Origin: Jaenimonas drosophilae
Lineage: Eukaryota > Euglenozoa > Kinetoplastea > Trypanosomatida > Trypanosomatidae
Assembly: GCA_030849065.1 (NCBI GenBank)
Contig: JASAON010001296.1
Location: 1-10,592 of the forward strand
Reading direction: 5' to 3'
DNA: 10,592 nt
Position 1 is the first letter of the stretch. Every line of letters begins with the position of its first letter. Both the position numbers and the translations under genes were made by a program. Below are positions 1-6,766 of the stretch, piece after piece. Below the pieces are notes generated by a model. The model made no database searches. It was not told the DNA's origin and saw only the letters and a program-made list of their open reading frames with translations.

Positions 1-236
1 CTTCATGGCTTTGTACGTGGAGGAGCTCCTCGTCCACCTTCACCAACGCGTACACGCTCATTCTCACTCCAGCATGATGAACATATCATGATGACAATGG
101 TGAGGAAGTATGTGCGTGTTTGTGTGTATGTGTGGTGGTTTGTGCGTCTTGGAGATGCTTTCGCGATAGCGTCGCTTGGCCAACTGCCTTTGTTCTCTCC
201 TTCTCAATGAGTGATGTGTACGTACCTGTGTGTGTG
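1..236. repeat. Dispersed direct repeat, copy 1 (5' end cut by window)
   Basis: This stretch matches 2123-2358 in the same orientation at about 94% by eye: roughly a dozen substitutions plus one 1-base deletion and one 1-base insertion. The two indels cancel, so one + strand frame stays open to a TGA (208-210) in both copies. It holds a perfect 12-bp palindrome (GAGGAGCTCCTC, 20-31) inside a longer imperfect inverted repeat. It ends in a TG microsatellite, after which the copies diverge. The match starts at base 1, so the unit may extend upstream. I see no transposase, reverse transcriptase or target-site duplication. It is either a remnant of tandem gene duplication or a dispersed intergenic repeat. 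Confidence 0.85.
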
Positions 237-244
237 TGTGTGTG
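227..244. repeat. (TG)9 microsatellite
   Basis: Nine uninterrupted TG units at the right edge of repeat copy 1. A shorter TG run sits at the matching edge of copy 2 (about 2350-2361). The boundary of the duplicated block falls within this simple sequence. Confidence 0.9.
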
Positions 245-370
245 CGTGTATTTGTGATTCTGTTTAGCCACAACACCCATCCTCACATACAGACGCGTTC
301 ACTATCACCACCATCATCGCGCGTTCTCATCAGTCAACCAAAAGAGTAAAACATCGTTTTGCACGTTGTG

Positions 371-409
371 TGTCTGTCGTTCTGTTTCTGTTCTTTTGTT
401 TTTGTTGAG
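371..409 (+). promoter_or_regulatory. Splice-acceptor-like pyrimidine tract with no recognised gene after it
   Basis: A T-rich pyrimidine tract (about 371-405) is followed by AG at 408-409 and again at 413-414. This resembles a spliced-leader acceptor. The first ATG after it (435) opens only a 31-codon ORF, and the uridine phosphorylase gene has its own better-placed acceptor at 646-647. It may serve an upstream-type alternative leader, a short transcript, or nothing. Confidence 0.35.
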
Positions 410-434
410 GTTAGTGCACGGCTTCTTTGTGGTG

Positions 435-530
435 ATGGCGGAGCTTCTTCTCCGCCACTTATCTGAAGTGAGCCCTACACACTCCATCAAGATCATGCAC
501 ATCTTCCACCAAACGTCACTTGTATTATGA
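435..530 (+). CDS. Possible 31-residue micro-ORF
   Basis: ATG at 435 begins a 31-codon frame starting MAELLLRHLSEV and ending TSLVL, with stop TGA at 528-530. It is the first ATG after the acceptor-like AG at 408-414, giving a leader of only 20-25 bases. An 8-bp hairpin (436-457) overlaps its start codon. The first 12 residues could form a short amphipathic helix. No family is recognised. A frame this short arises easily by chance, so this is only a candidate. Confidence 0.15.
   Translation: MAELLLRHLSEVSPTHSIKIMHIFHQTSLVL
436..457 (+). other. 8-bp GC-rich hairpin
   Basis: TGGCGGAG (436-443) pairs perfectly with CTCCGCCA (450-457) around the 6-base loop CTTCTT. In RNA this would be a stable stem-loop. 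It lies about 190 bases upstream of the uridine phosphorylase splice acceptor and overlaps the start of the 435-530 mini-ORF. No terminator role is expected in a eukaryotic polycistronic unit. Confidence 0.6.
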
Positions 531-599
531 TACAGACATTACATGTGTGTGTGTGTCGGCTCATGTCATAGTCCTGAGAGTCACCCTTCATCATGACAC

Positions 600-647
600 A
601 CCTCCTCTGCTCTTCCTTTGACTGTTCTTGTATTGTGACTCACACAG
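600..647 (+). promoter_or_regulatory. Trans-splice acceptor for uridine phosphorylase
   Basis: A C/T-rich tract covering about 600-640 leads to CACACAG, with AG at 646-647. Splicing here leaves a 68-base leader (648-715) with no upstream ATG, so the first start codon is 716. The in-frame ATG at 593 lies before this acceptor and would be removed, which supports the shorter protein. Confidence 0.65.
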
Positions 648-715
648 GTTACTTCAACACACCCAGACTTTCACACTACTCAACCCCCACACAACNACCA
701 CAACCCCCATCAACC

Positions 716-1738
716 ATGTCCAACAACGCATTCGGCAAGGCCACCAACGTGGACCCCGACCTCCCCCTCAGCCCAGACGGCACCACCTACCACCTCACTT
801 GCAAGTCCAATCAACTCGCTGACCGCATCATCCTTGTTGGTGATCCGGGCCGTGTGAAGACGGTTGCGGAGTACCTGGACGCTGGCAGCATCACCTATGA
901 GGCCAGCCACCGCGAGATCAACATTGCCACGGGCACTTACGGCGGCAAGCCCGTGAGTGTTGTGAGCACCGGCATGGGCACTGACAACCTGGAGATCATC
1001 ATCAATGAGATCCACGTGCTGAAGGAGTACGATGTGTCGAAGCACCAGTGGCGCGCACGTGCCGGGGATGAGGGTGTTGCTGCTGCTGATGTGTATGACC
1101 CCTCCAAGGTGCGCATCATCCGCGTGGGCACCTGCGGCTCCCCCAACCCCGAGGTGGAGGTTGGCTGCCTTGCCGTGACCCGCTATGGTGTGGGCATGGA
1201 CAACACCTGCCAGTACTACAAGCCCAGTGAGGTGATGGACAAGGACCCCAACCTGAAGTTGGTTGCGGATGCCATCAAGGCCACGTCCCTGAACAAGGTT
1301 CAGATCTACACGACCAAGGCCTCACCCAAGATCACGGAGGCCATTGTGAAGTCCTGTGACACCTTCAACACCAAGAAGGCTGCGGGTGAGCAGCAGAAGT
1401 ACTACGTTGGTGCCACGTGCAGCTGCAGTGGCTTCTACGGATGCCAGGGCCGCACTGTGGGCCGCTTCCGTGGCCACTTGACCGTGCCCAACTTGATGGA
1501 TGAGCTGAGCAAGGTGAGTGTGAAGGTGGCTGAGGGGACGGAGCGGATTGCCAACCTTGAGATGGAGAACAGCTCACTCTGCTACCTGAGTGGCATGCTC
1601 GGCTACCAAGCAGGTACGGTGTGTGTTGTGATCGCCCGCCGCTTCGGTGACAACCGCGCCTTTGCCACTCCCGACCAAGCCGCCAAGGGCCTGTCCAATG
1701 CCATCACCATTGCCCTCAACGCCATCACCCTTGAGTAG
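716..1738 (+). CDS. Uridine phosphorylase (PNP/UDP family)
   Basis: 340 residues. The enzyme catalyses uridine + phosphate <=> uracil + ribose-1-phosphate in pyrimidine salvage, and is probably cytosolic (no signal peptide or membrane segment). Family landmarks appear in order: GDPGR (42-46, phosphate loop), SHRE (64-67) with the phosphate-contacting Arg66, VSTGMG (83-88), RVGTCG (136-141, phosphate/ribose site), FYGCQGR (240-246), whose F/Q/R spacing matches the uracil-binding F-x3-Q-x-R of bacterial uridine phosphorylase, and NLEMEN (280-285) with the ribose-binding Glu-Met-Glu. The Q/R pair favours uridine over purine nucleosides. It is longer than the bacterial enzyme (about 250) partly because of an extra stretch near 104-130 before the third core strand. 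ATG 716 is chosen because it follows the acceptor and opens directly into the conserved domain. One ambiguous base (696) lies in the leader only. Confidence 0.93.
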   Translation: MSNNAFGKATNVDPDLPLSPDGTTYHLTCKSNQLADRIILVGDPGRVKTVAEYLDAGSITYEASHREINIATGTYGGKPVSVVSTGMGTDNLEIIINEIHVLKEYDVSKHQWRARAGDEGVAAADVYDPSKVRIIRVGTCGSPNPEVEVGCLAVTRYGVGMDNTCQYYKPSEVMDKDPNLKLVADAIKATSLNKVQIYTTKASPKITEAIVKSCDTFNTKKAAGEQQKYYVGATCSCSGFYGCQGRTVGRFRGHLTVPNLMDELSKVSVKVAEGTERIANLEMENSSLCYLSGMLGYQAGTVCVVIARRFGDNRAFATPDQAAKGLSNAITIALNAITLE

Positions 1739-1763
1739 TGAGAGTGTGTACGTAGCACCTGTG

Positions 1764-1784
1764 ACATACACCCACTGTGTATGT
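1764..1784 (+). other. Hairpin just after the uridine phosphorylase stop
   Basis: ACATACAC (1764-1771) pairs with GTGTATGT (1777-1784) around loop CCACT. Up to three more G-U pairs could lengthen the stem outward (1761-1763 with 1785-1787). It starts 25 bases after the stop codon, so it would lie in the 3' UTR. It could affect mRNA stability; that is inference. Confidence 0.55.
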
Positions 1785-1801
1785 TGTAGGGAGCTGCTTT
1801 C

Positions 1802-1842
1802 ACCTCTCCCACTAACGTCTTTCTTTGTTACAACCCCCGCAG
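1802..1842 (+). promoter_or_regulatory. Strong acceptor-like tract in the gap after uridine phosphorylase
   Basis: A pyrimidine-rich stretch (1802-1840, ending in CCCCCGC) is followed by AG at 1841-1842, only about 100 bases after the stop codon. It has the layout of a spliced-leader acceptor, but no long ORF follows. The first downstream ATG is 1918. If used, it would also set a very short 3' UTR for uridine phosphorylase, because polyadenylation is coupled to the next acceptor in kinetoplastids. Confidence 0.4.
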
Positions 1843-1917
1843 ATCATACCTTGTGCGCTGACTTCTGAATTACTTCTACTATTATTCTGGACTGCTACTG
1901 TACTGTGTGTGTAGTGT

Positions 1918-2046
1918 ATGTATGCGTTGTTGGTGAAGGAGGAGTTGTGTGCTTCTCGAGAACGTGTATGGGCTGTGTGCATCAACATACATACCGTACC
2001 TTATCCGTTGCCATACACCAACACACACTCACACACACGCAAGTAG
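1918..2046 (+). CDS. Possible 42-residue micro-ORF
   Basis: The first ATG after the acceptor-like AG at 1841-1842 opens 42 codons (MYALLVKEELCASRERVWAV...), ending in TAG at 2044-2046. The first half reads like a helical peptide; the second half dissolves into Tyr/Thr/His residues encoded by CA-rich simple sequence. No family is recognised. It may be a genuine short trans-spliced gene, the first ORF of a non-coding transcript, or chance. Confidence 0.18.
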   Translation: MYALLVKEELCASRERVWAVCINIHTVPYPLPYTNTHSHTRK

Positions 2047-2122
2047 TGCGTGCACCAATACCGAAATGAAAACGATGCTCTTTTTGTTTTTTCGTTTGTT
2101 CCCGCGGGTTTCTTTTGTTTTG

Positions 2123-2358
2123 CTTCATGGCTTTGTACGTGGAGGAGCTCCTCGTCCACCTTCACCAACGCGTACACGCTCATTCTCACTCCAGCATGAC
2201 GAACATATCATGATGACAATGGTGAGGAAGTGTGTGCGTGTTTGTGTGTATGTGTGGTGGTTTGTGCGTGTTGGAGATGCTTTCGCGACAGCGCCATTTG
2301 ATGAATGCCTTTGTTTCTCTCCTTCTCAATGAGTGATGGGTACGTACCTGTGTGTGTG
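2123..2358. repeat. Dispersed direct repeat, copy 2
   Basis: Same-orientation copy of bases 1-236. The best-conserved part is the first 160 bases, with about three differences. The more variable block is around 2286-2304, just before the shared CTCAATGAGTGATG segment. The left edge follows a T-rich run (2077-2122); the right edge is a TG run. The unit-to-unit distance is 2,122 bases and the whole uridine phosphorylase gene lies between the copies. Confidence 0.85.
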
Positions 2359-3059
2359 TGTGTACGTGGTGTGGCAGCACGTCTTCTTGGGTGCAATGAT
2401 GAAGATAGTGAAAGCCAACAGAATATCGTTGTTTGTGTGCGTGTATGTTGTTGGAGGATCTTAATGTTTCTTCATCATCAACGCTCACACGCACTTACCG
2501 TTTCACTATGCCTTCGATTTTCTCCTCCCAACTGTTTGTGTTTGGCAGCACGTTTTCTTTGGCAGAGGTGATGAGGAGGATGGGCGATGAAGAGGCGTAC
2601 TGCTCCTCTTTTTGCTCCTCTTCTGCTATTCACTGTCCTACACTCTGCCTAAGATCATGATGATGATCATCAGGAGTGGTGAAGAGAGTGTGGGTGTGTT
2701 GTGCTCTGTCATGTGCAGCACCACTACTCATTTTTGCCATCACTACCACCACCAAGCTCTGATCATCATTCAACCACCAAACCGATCGATTGATACGTTG
2801 TGTTTTGTTGTTTCTTCATGATTATGCAGACGGTGAGCTTCTCAAAGGATTGTGTGTGGTGGCGGTGGACCTACTTCTTCACGGATGACGAATTGAGGGG
2901 AAGAGGTCCATCAACTTCCACGACGATCATGAGCATCTCCTCCACCCTCAAAGCTCTCTGTTCTGTTGGTCTTTACCCTTGTATCTTTGTTGTGCCACAA
3001 GTAGCACATGTATCATTATTCTTCTGTGCTTCATCTTTCATTCTTGTGTGGCTGATTAG
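2359..3059 (+). other. Long gene-poor gap
   Basis: No convincing gene. The stretch is rich in TG, CATCAT and T-rich simple sequence. A 20-base motif beginning TGGCAGCACGT occurs twice (2372-2390 and 2543-2562, two or three differences). Several pyrimidine tracts ending in AG are present (near 2546 and 3059). One + strand frame at about 2814-2888 reads like protein (LHDYADGELLKGLCVVAVDL...) but stops at a TGA at 2889; it is in the same frame as the coding-like segment at 3060-3242. The gap could be a long 3' UTR plus decayed coding sequence. Confidence 0.5.
3020..3059 (+). promoter_or_regulatory. Possible trans-splice acceptor for the Asp-rich ORF
   Basis: A T/C-rich tract (about 3012-3050) ends in GATTAG, with AG at 3058-3059. 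The first ATG after it is 3136, which opens the 204-codon Asp-rich frame. Spacing (76-base leader) resembles the other genes in the window. Confidence 0.4.
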
Positions 3060-3245
3060 CGTTATAGACTGCTGGTAGACGTTGAAGAAGCCCTACGTCA
3101 CGCACTCTTGTACGCCGTCGAGATCTCCAAACGTCATGGTGCGGTGCTCTCTGCAGCTACGGTGCTGTTGGTGCTCCAATGGATGCCTCCACGCAACATG
3201 GGCGCCACGACCATCACCATCTTCTTTGCAAGGCGTAGTCCATGA
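3060..3245 (+). pseudogene. Coding-like segment in a second frame (possible frameshifted gene fragment)
   Basis: Starting just after a TAG (3057-3059), this frame is open for 61 codons to TGA (3243-3245). It includes RLLVDVEEALRHALLYAV followed by EISKRHGAVLSAATVLLVLQ, a natural-looking amphipathic helical sequence with C/G-rich third codon positions. It has no ATG before 3183. The overlapping frame that continues past 3245 looks poor here (Cys/Trp-rich) but good afterwards. The simplest reading is one gene whose frame shifts by one base near 3220-3245, through mutation or sequencing error. No family recognised. Confidence 0.35.
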
Positions 3246-3251
3246 TAATGG

Positions 3252-3283
<32 letters not shown>

Positions 3284-3750
3284 TACTTGATGCGGCAAAC
3301 GTGGTGTGGTGCCATGAATCCCCCGTAGATACCTCCCCGCAGCAGCACACATGCCCTGCACAAGATGGAACACTGTGGTCAGGAGATGCCAGCCTCGTGC
3401 GTTCAGGCATCAGCCTTGATGGTCTTGTGCGGAGCTGCTTCGTCGCGCTGCATCAACACCTCCGTGATGAGAATACATGCGGCGGTAAAGATGATGCATC
3501 AGCACGTGCCAAGGTACGACGACTTGAGGGAGGAGATGGCGTAGATGTGGATGTACCACTGCACCAAATCGTACAACAAACATCACCACTTTTTGCACCC
3601 GTCGATGCCGTGCGTCGCTACCTTGGCCAGAAGGATGATGATGATGATGATGATGATGATGTTGGCAAGGCGCTGATGAAGGCGGAGTCAGAGAGCTGCT
3701 TCTACTTCCTCCGATGCCCCATCAGCGGCGAGCTCATCTTTGCTGCTTGA
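3136..3750 (+). CDS. Uncharacterised Asp-rich protein, possibly a frameshifted gene
   Basis: 204 residues from the first ATG after the possible acceptor at 3058-3059. I do not recognise a family. Visible features: a Cys/Ser-rich start (residues 1-33) that does not look like natural protein; a run of ten Asp (40-49) from a GAT microsatellite; a more ordinary stretch (50-166) with a His/Cys-containing segment; nine more Asp (167-175); and a terminal segment ending FYFLRCPISGELIFAA. Both Asp runs keep the frame, so repeat-length change would be tolerated. A competing frame (3060-3245) looks more coding over the first third, so the true N-terminus may come from there. Some TTG-started models reach back to 3082, but TTG is not a normal start here. 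It may be a real gene with a sequence error, a pseudogene, or a divergent lineage-specific gene. Confidence 0.4.
3252..3282. repeat. (TGA/GAT)n microsatellite encoding Asp10
   Basis: Ten GAT units, read as ten Asp in the 3136-3750 frame. In the other + strand frames the same run gives stop codons (TGA) or Met (ATG), so only one frame survives it. Confidence 0.9.
3634..3660. repeat. (GAT)9 microsatellite encoding Asp9
   Basis: Nine perfect GAT units in frame with the 3136-3750 ORF. It mirrors the first GAT run 350 bases upstream. Confidence 0.9.
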
Positions 3751-3813
3751 TGATGAAGATGGATAGTGTGCGGCTCTCATCACCACTACAATTGCAACAA
3801 CCAGTGTTCTGTT

Positions 3814-3827
3814 ACACACACACACAC
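3814..3827. repeat. (AC)7 microsatellite
   Basis: Seven AC units, continuing as an imperfect CA/TA-rich stretch to 3840, about 60 bases after the stop of the Asp-rich ORF. Confidence 0.8.
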
Positions 3828-3876
3828 ATACACATACACAAAACATGAGCCCTGCCATGCTTCTACGTGCACAGTA

Positions 3877-3972
3877 CATCTTCTTCTTCTCTGTATCTCT
3901 TAGGTTTGCGCATTCATTTTTTTTTCCCTGTTTTTGTTGTTGTTTCTGGGTTGATTGGCTTTCATCGATCAG
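3877..3972 (+). promoter_or_regulatory. Two upstream acceptor-like tracts in the gap before the coiled-coil gene
   Basis: CTTCTTCTTCTCTGTATCTCTTAG (3880-3903) is a textbook pyrimidine tract plus AG. A second tract (3916-3948, including nine T) leads to AG at 3971-3972. Both are over 260 bases from the next start codon, and using them would include an extra upstream ATG (4058), so the acceptor at 4135-4136 is preferred for the coding mRNA. Confidence 0.4.
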
Positions 3973-3994
3973 ACCACAGAAACAACAACCGTGA

Positions 3995-4016
3995 TTGATA
4001 ATTCTCAGATTATCAA
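3995..4016 (+). other. 8-bp hairpin in the 3751-4239 gap
   Basis: TTGATAAT (3995-4002) pairs perfectly with ATTATCAA (4009-4016) around TCTCAG. It is AT-rich and therefore weaker than the others in this window. Confidence 0.5.
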
Positions 4017-4110
4017 GGGCATCATCATCACCACAACAATAAAAGACAGATTGAACGGTGATTGAGAGAGGGAGAGAGGTGGTGCAGTGGCATACTCAGC
4101 GTACATACCA

Positions 4111-4136
4111 AACCGCTTCTGTTTCTGTGGTTGCAG
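4111..4136 (+). promoter_or_regulatory. Trans-splice acceptor for the coiled-coil gene
   Basis: Pyrimidine-rich CCGCTTCTGTTTCTG leads to GGTTGCAG with AG at 4135-4136. The resulting leader (4137-4239, 103 bases) contains no ATG, so translation would begin at 4240. This agrees with the long ORF. Confidence 0.55.
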
Positions 4137-4239
4137 GTCCAGCACTAATTGCCGCTTCGTGTTGCGTGAGTGTGTGTGAGTGTGTGGTAAGTAGCAATCA
4201 TCCTACCACGTCAAGCATACCATCATCATCATCAACCAC

Positions 4240-6546
4240 ATGCCTCCAGCCCGACGTCCACGTGCGACTAGTGCCGCCGTTTCACGCACTGTTACCTACG
4301 ATGATGCAGCCAACGAGGCCTTCAGCGCCACCATGGGTGGAGGCGGTGGCAGCCCATCACGCCTCACCATGAGTGAAGAAGATTATCTGCAAAGCCAACT
4401 GAAGGAGGTCCTCCGTCGTCAGGCGGAGGTGGATGAGGCGCACCAACGTGGCATCATTGGCTTTCGCCACACACTTAGACAATACTATGGCTCTAACGCA
4501 GTGTTGCGCCAAATCATCTCCGTCGCGGAGAAGCGGCGCCGCGATGTTTCTTCTTCCTCACGTGCTGATGGCCCCGCCACAGTGACGGCAGCCGAGTGTG
4601 AGTATCTCAGCCAACGCAGCTCCTTGGCGGTGCGACGGCGCAATCGCGTGCTTCACGATGTGCGTGTGCTGGAGCAATCCATGGAGGATGAGGAGAGGCT
4701 GCGGCGGCGCGATGGCAGCGCGCGGCACAACAGCGTGGCGGATGGACGTCGCGCCGCTGAAGGTGAGTTCGTCTCTGGCAACCGCTCCGTCTTCTTGCGC
4801 GTACAAAAGATGGAGCGCCGACTGAATGAGGTGCTTGGCATGCAGCGCGCCGTGGGTGTGGTGCTGAAGGGCTACCAACACAACCTTGACGAGCTGGAGC
4901 ATGATGGCACACGCTATGATGTTTGGATGCAGCTCCTCGAGAAGGAGTACGGCGAGCGCCACCGCGATCATGTGCAGCTCGTTCACCTCTACCTCAACGC
5001 TGTACGGGATATTCAACGTGCGGCCGCAGATAAGGAGCTCCGCCTTCAGCAACAACGGCAAGTGCGCGTGACGAAGGAAAAGGCGTTGGCGGAGAAGCGG
5101 CTCTCTGTTACCCACGTCTTGCGCGAGACGCAGCGCCAGGAACAACGCATCGTTGATTTGCAACACCAACTCGACGAAGAGGCACAACTACTGGAGTCAG
5201 CCGAGGCCATTCAGCTCGTCCTGGAGAAGAAGCGTTTGCGCTCACGCAACGCCACGGCCATCATGAATGAGGATCCGCTCAGCGCAACGGCAAGTAGCGC
5301 AACGGAGCTGGCGAAGCAAGCCGCACGTTTGCTAGAACAAGATAATCTCGCCGGCCAGACCGCCGAGGAGGAGGAGAAGCTCGCCGCTTATGAAAAATCA
5401 TTCAGAGAGATGATGAAGGCCGCACAGGTCAGCCGCCTGGATGAGTTGGCGGATGTTTTTCGCTCGGAAACGGTGCATCAGCAACAGCTCCTCGAGCTGG
5501 TGCAGGAGAGGCGCGTAGAGCACGCCCGCCTGGAGCAGCAGGTTAAGTCGTTGCGTGCAGAGATGAGCTTGCTACGTTGTTGTGGCACCACACAACCACC
5601 CACCACCTCGCACGCACTAGAGGATGAGCTCCGCGTCTTTGTGCGTGAGGCACACGATGAGCTGCGCCAGACCACCACGACCGGAGAGGCCAAGAATGTG
5701 TTGGTGGATGATTTGCTCCGTGGCGTGAATATGCTGGCCGCGAAGCTCTCCGCCTACCGCGCAGAGGTTGCTATCCCGCCTCTCTCACGCGTTGATCAAG
5801 ACGCCCCCGCGATCCAACACGCCGTTTCGATGCTCACGCACAAACTCATCGCCCTCGCCGATGATGCGACACGGCGTACATCTGGCCAATACAAGAGCGG
5901 ATTGCAGCCACCACAAACGGTGAAAACAACGCAGATTGTGCTGCCCGAGAACAACACACGCATTCACATTAGTAGTGGTGCTGGTGGTGTGGGTGGTAGT
6001 GGTGCGCGGCAGGTGGCCAACATCTCATCCTTGGCAGGCAAGCATCTCCTCAACCAACGCGATCAGCAACGCGTGATGTGTGCGAGCGCCATGGACGATG
6101 CAGACTCACACGATGGCACCACGTCGATGGGGATGGGCTCTACAACACGTCGCAGCCCCTCGGCGCTGACGGGCCTCGGCGCACCATCAAGACGGCGTGT
6201 GCTGCTCGAGGATCTCTTGCTGCTGGAGAATGGCAGCGATGCGGACAGTTACAACTCAAGTGCGGAGGAGGATGGCTCGGAGGCTGGCACGCTGGGCCCA
6301 TCAACGAGGCCAACGAGCGCATCTGCCGCATCCAACGTAACGGCGTCAATGGCGAAGAGCGCGAATCGCTCACGGGTTGGTGGACGAGGTGGCGGCGGCG
6401 GTGGTGGTGCATCACGTCGGCCGGTTGTGGTGAACTCGAGCGATGATCCGCTACAACGTGAGGAGGTGAAGCACATGTCTGCCTTGATGGAAACGAGAGA
6501 GCGCAGACGGCGGGAGAAGGAGCTCCGGCGTCGGTCAGAGGCGTAG
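4240..6546 (+). CDS. Coiled-coil protein, outer-dynein-arm docking complex type (ODAD3/CCDC151-like)
   Basis: 768 residues. The N-terminus (1-45) is basic and Gly/Ser-rich. Long heptad-like, Glu/Arg/Gln/Leu-rich coiled coils cover about 46-160, 184-335, 376-446 and 455-540. The tail (545-740) is low-complexity Ser/Gly/Thr with an acidic patch (665-680) and a Gly7 run, ending in a basic helix (740-768). The segment at 378-420 (EEEKLAAYEKSFREMMKAAQ, then VSRLDELADVFRSE) closely follows the pattern E..xxYEexFxxIkeatGvsDvxEvvxRFxsQ that I recall from ODAD3/CCDC151, CCDC63 and CCDC114; the repeat TYxxxLDxLExEx before a central helix (212-236) also fits. Such proteins anchor outer dynein arms to axonemal doublet microtubules. 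The match is from memory of the family, and generic coiled coils can mimic it. A second ATG in an unusually strong context (4333, Met32) could give a shorter form. Confidence 0.65.
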   Translation: MPPARRPRATSAAVSRTVTYDDAANEAFSATMGGGGGSPSRLTMSEEDYLQSQLKEVLRRQAEVDEAHQRGIIGFRHTLRQYYGSNAVLRQIISVAEKRRRDVSSSSRADGPATVTAAECEYLSQRSSLAVRRRNRVLHDVRVLEQSMEDEERLRRRDGSARHNSVADGRRAAEGEFVSGNRSVFLRVQKMERRLNEVLGMQRAVGVVLKGYQHNLDELEHDGTRYDVWMQLLEKEYGERHRDHVQLVHLYLNAVRDIQRAAADKELRLQQQRQVRVTKEKALAEKRLSVTHVLRETQRQEQRIVDLQHQLDEEAQLLESAEAIQLVLEKKRLRSRNATAIMNEDPLSATASSATELAKQAARLLEQDNLAGQTAEEEEKLAAYEKSFREMMKAAQVSRLDELADVFRSETVHQQQLLELVQERRVEHARLEQQVKSLRAEMSLLRCCGTTQPPTTSHALEDELRVFVREAHDELRQTTTTGEAKNVLVDDLLRGVNMLAAKLSAYRAEVAIPPLSRVDQDAPAIQHAVSMLTHKLIALADDATRRTSGQYKSGLQPPQTVKTTQIVLPENNTRIHISSGAGGVGGSGARQVANISSLAGKHLLNQRDQQRVMCASAMDDADSHDGTTSMGMGSTTRRSPSALTGLGAPSRRRVLLEDLLLLENGSDADSYNSSAEEDGSEAGTLGPSTRPTSASAASNVTASMAKSANRSRVGGRGGGGGGGASRRPVVVNSSDDPLQREEVKHMSALMETRERRRREKELRRRSEA

Positions 6547-6608
6547 AGAGCTTCCAAGCCTACCTGTGTGACAGGGCACGTGGACTCACTCCACCCAACA
6601 CAACACAA

Positions 6609-6626
6609 ACACACACACACACACAC
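6609..6626. repeat. (AC)9 microsatellite
   Basis: Nine AC units about 60 bases after the stop of the coiled-coil gene, in the presumed 3' UTR. Confidence 0.9.
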
Positions 6627-6766
6627 GCACATCCTCATCACTTCAACGCTTGGATGATGATGATGATGTATGTGTATGTGTTGCTGGATTCGTCCTGTGT
6701 GCTATAGATAGCGATATAGAAATAGAGAAGAAGGCAGAGGTTGAGCGTTGCGCATCTTCTGCATCT

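Noticed and set aside
593..715. Longer start for uridine phosphorylase at ATG 593
   Set aside because: The added 41 residues cross the pyrimidine tract and AG at 646-647 and an ambiguous base at 696, and look like untranslated sequence. The family domain begins after 716.
1949..2332. 127-codon + strand frame overlapping repeat copy 2
   Set aside because: Its sequence is dominated by Thr-His, Cys-Val and Pro-Arg runs from CA, TG and simple repeats. The open frame is shared with copy 1 because the copies are 94% identical, which is not evidence of coding.
2829..3059. Possible cis-intron (GTGAGC near 2832 to TAG at 3059)
   Set aside because: Cis-introns are extremely rare in kinetoplastids and no sensible exon precedes 2829. 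The AG at 3058-3059 is better explained as a trans-splice acceptor or chance.
2800..3078. 92-codon + strand frame rich in Phe, Val and Cys
   Set aside because: The sequence reads as T-rich non-coding DNA; a different frame over part of it looks more like protein. Kept only as part of the frame-jump finding.
3082..3135. TTG start for the Asp-rich ORF
   Set aside because: TTG is not a normal start codon in nuclear genes, and the first ATG downstream of the possible acceptor is 3136.
4558..5187. 209-codon open frame on the - strand inside the coiled-coil gene
   Set aside because: It is the complement shadow of Glu/Gln/Arg/Leu-rich coding sequence. The + strand protein has clear coiled coils and a well-placed acceptor.
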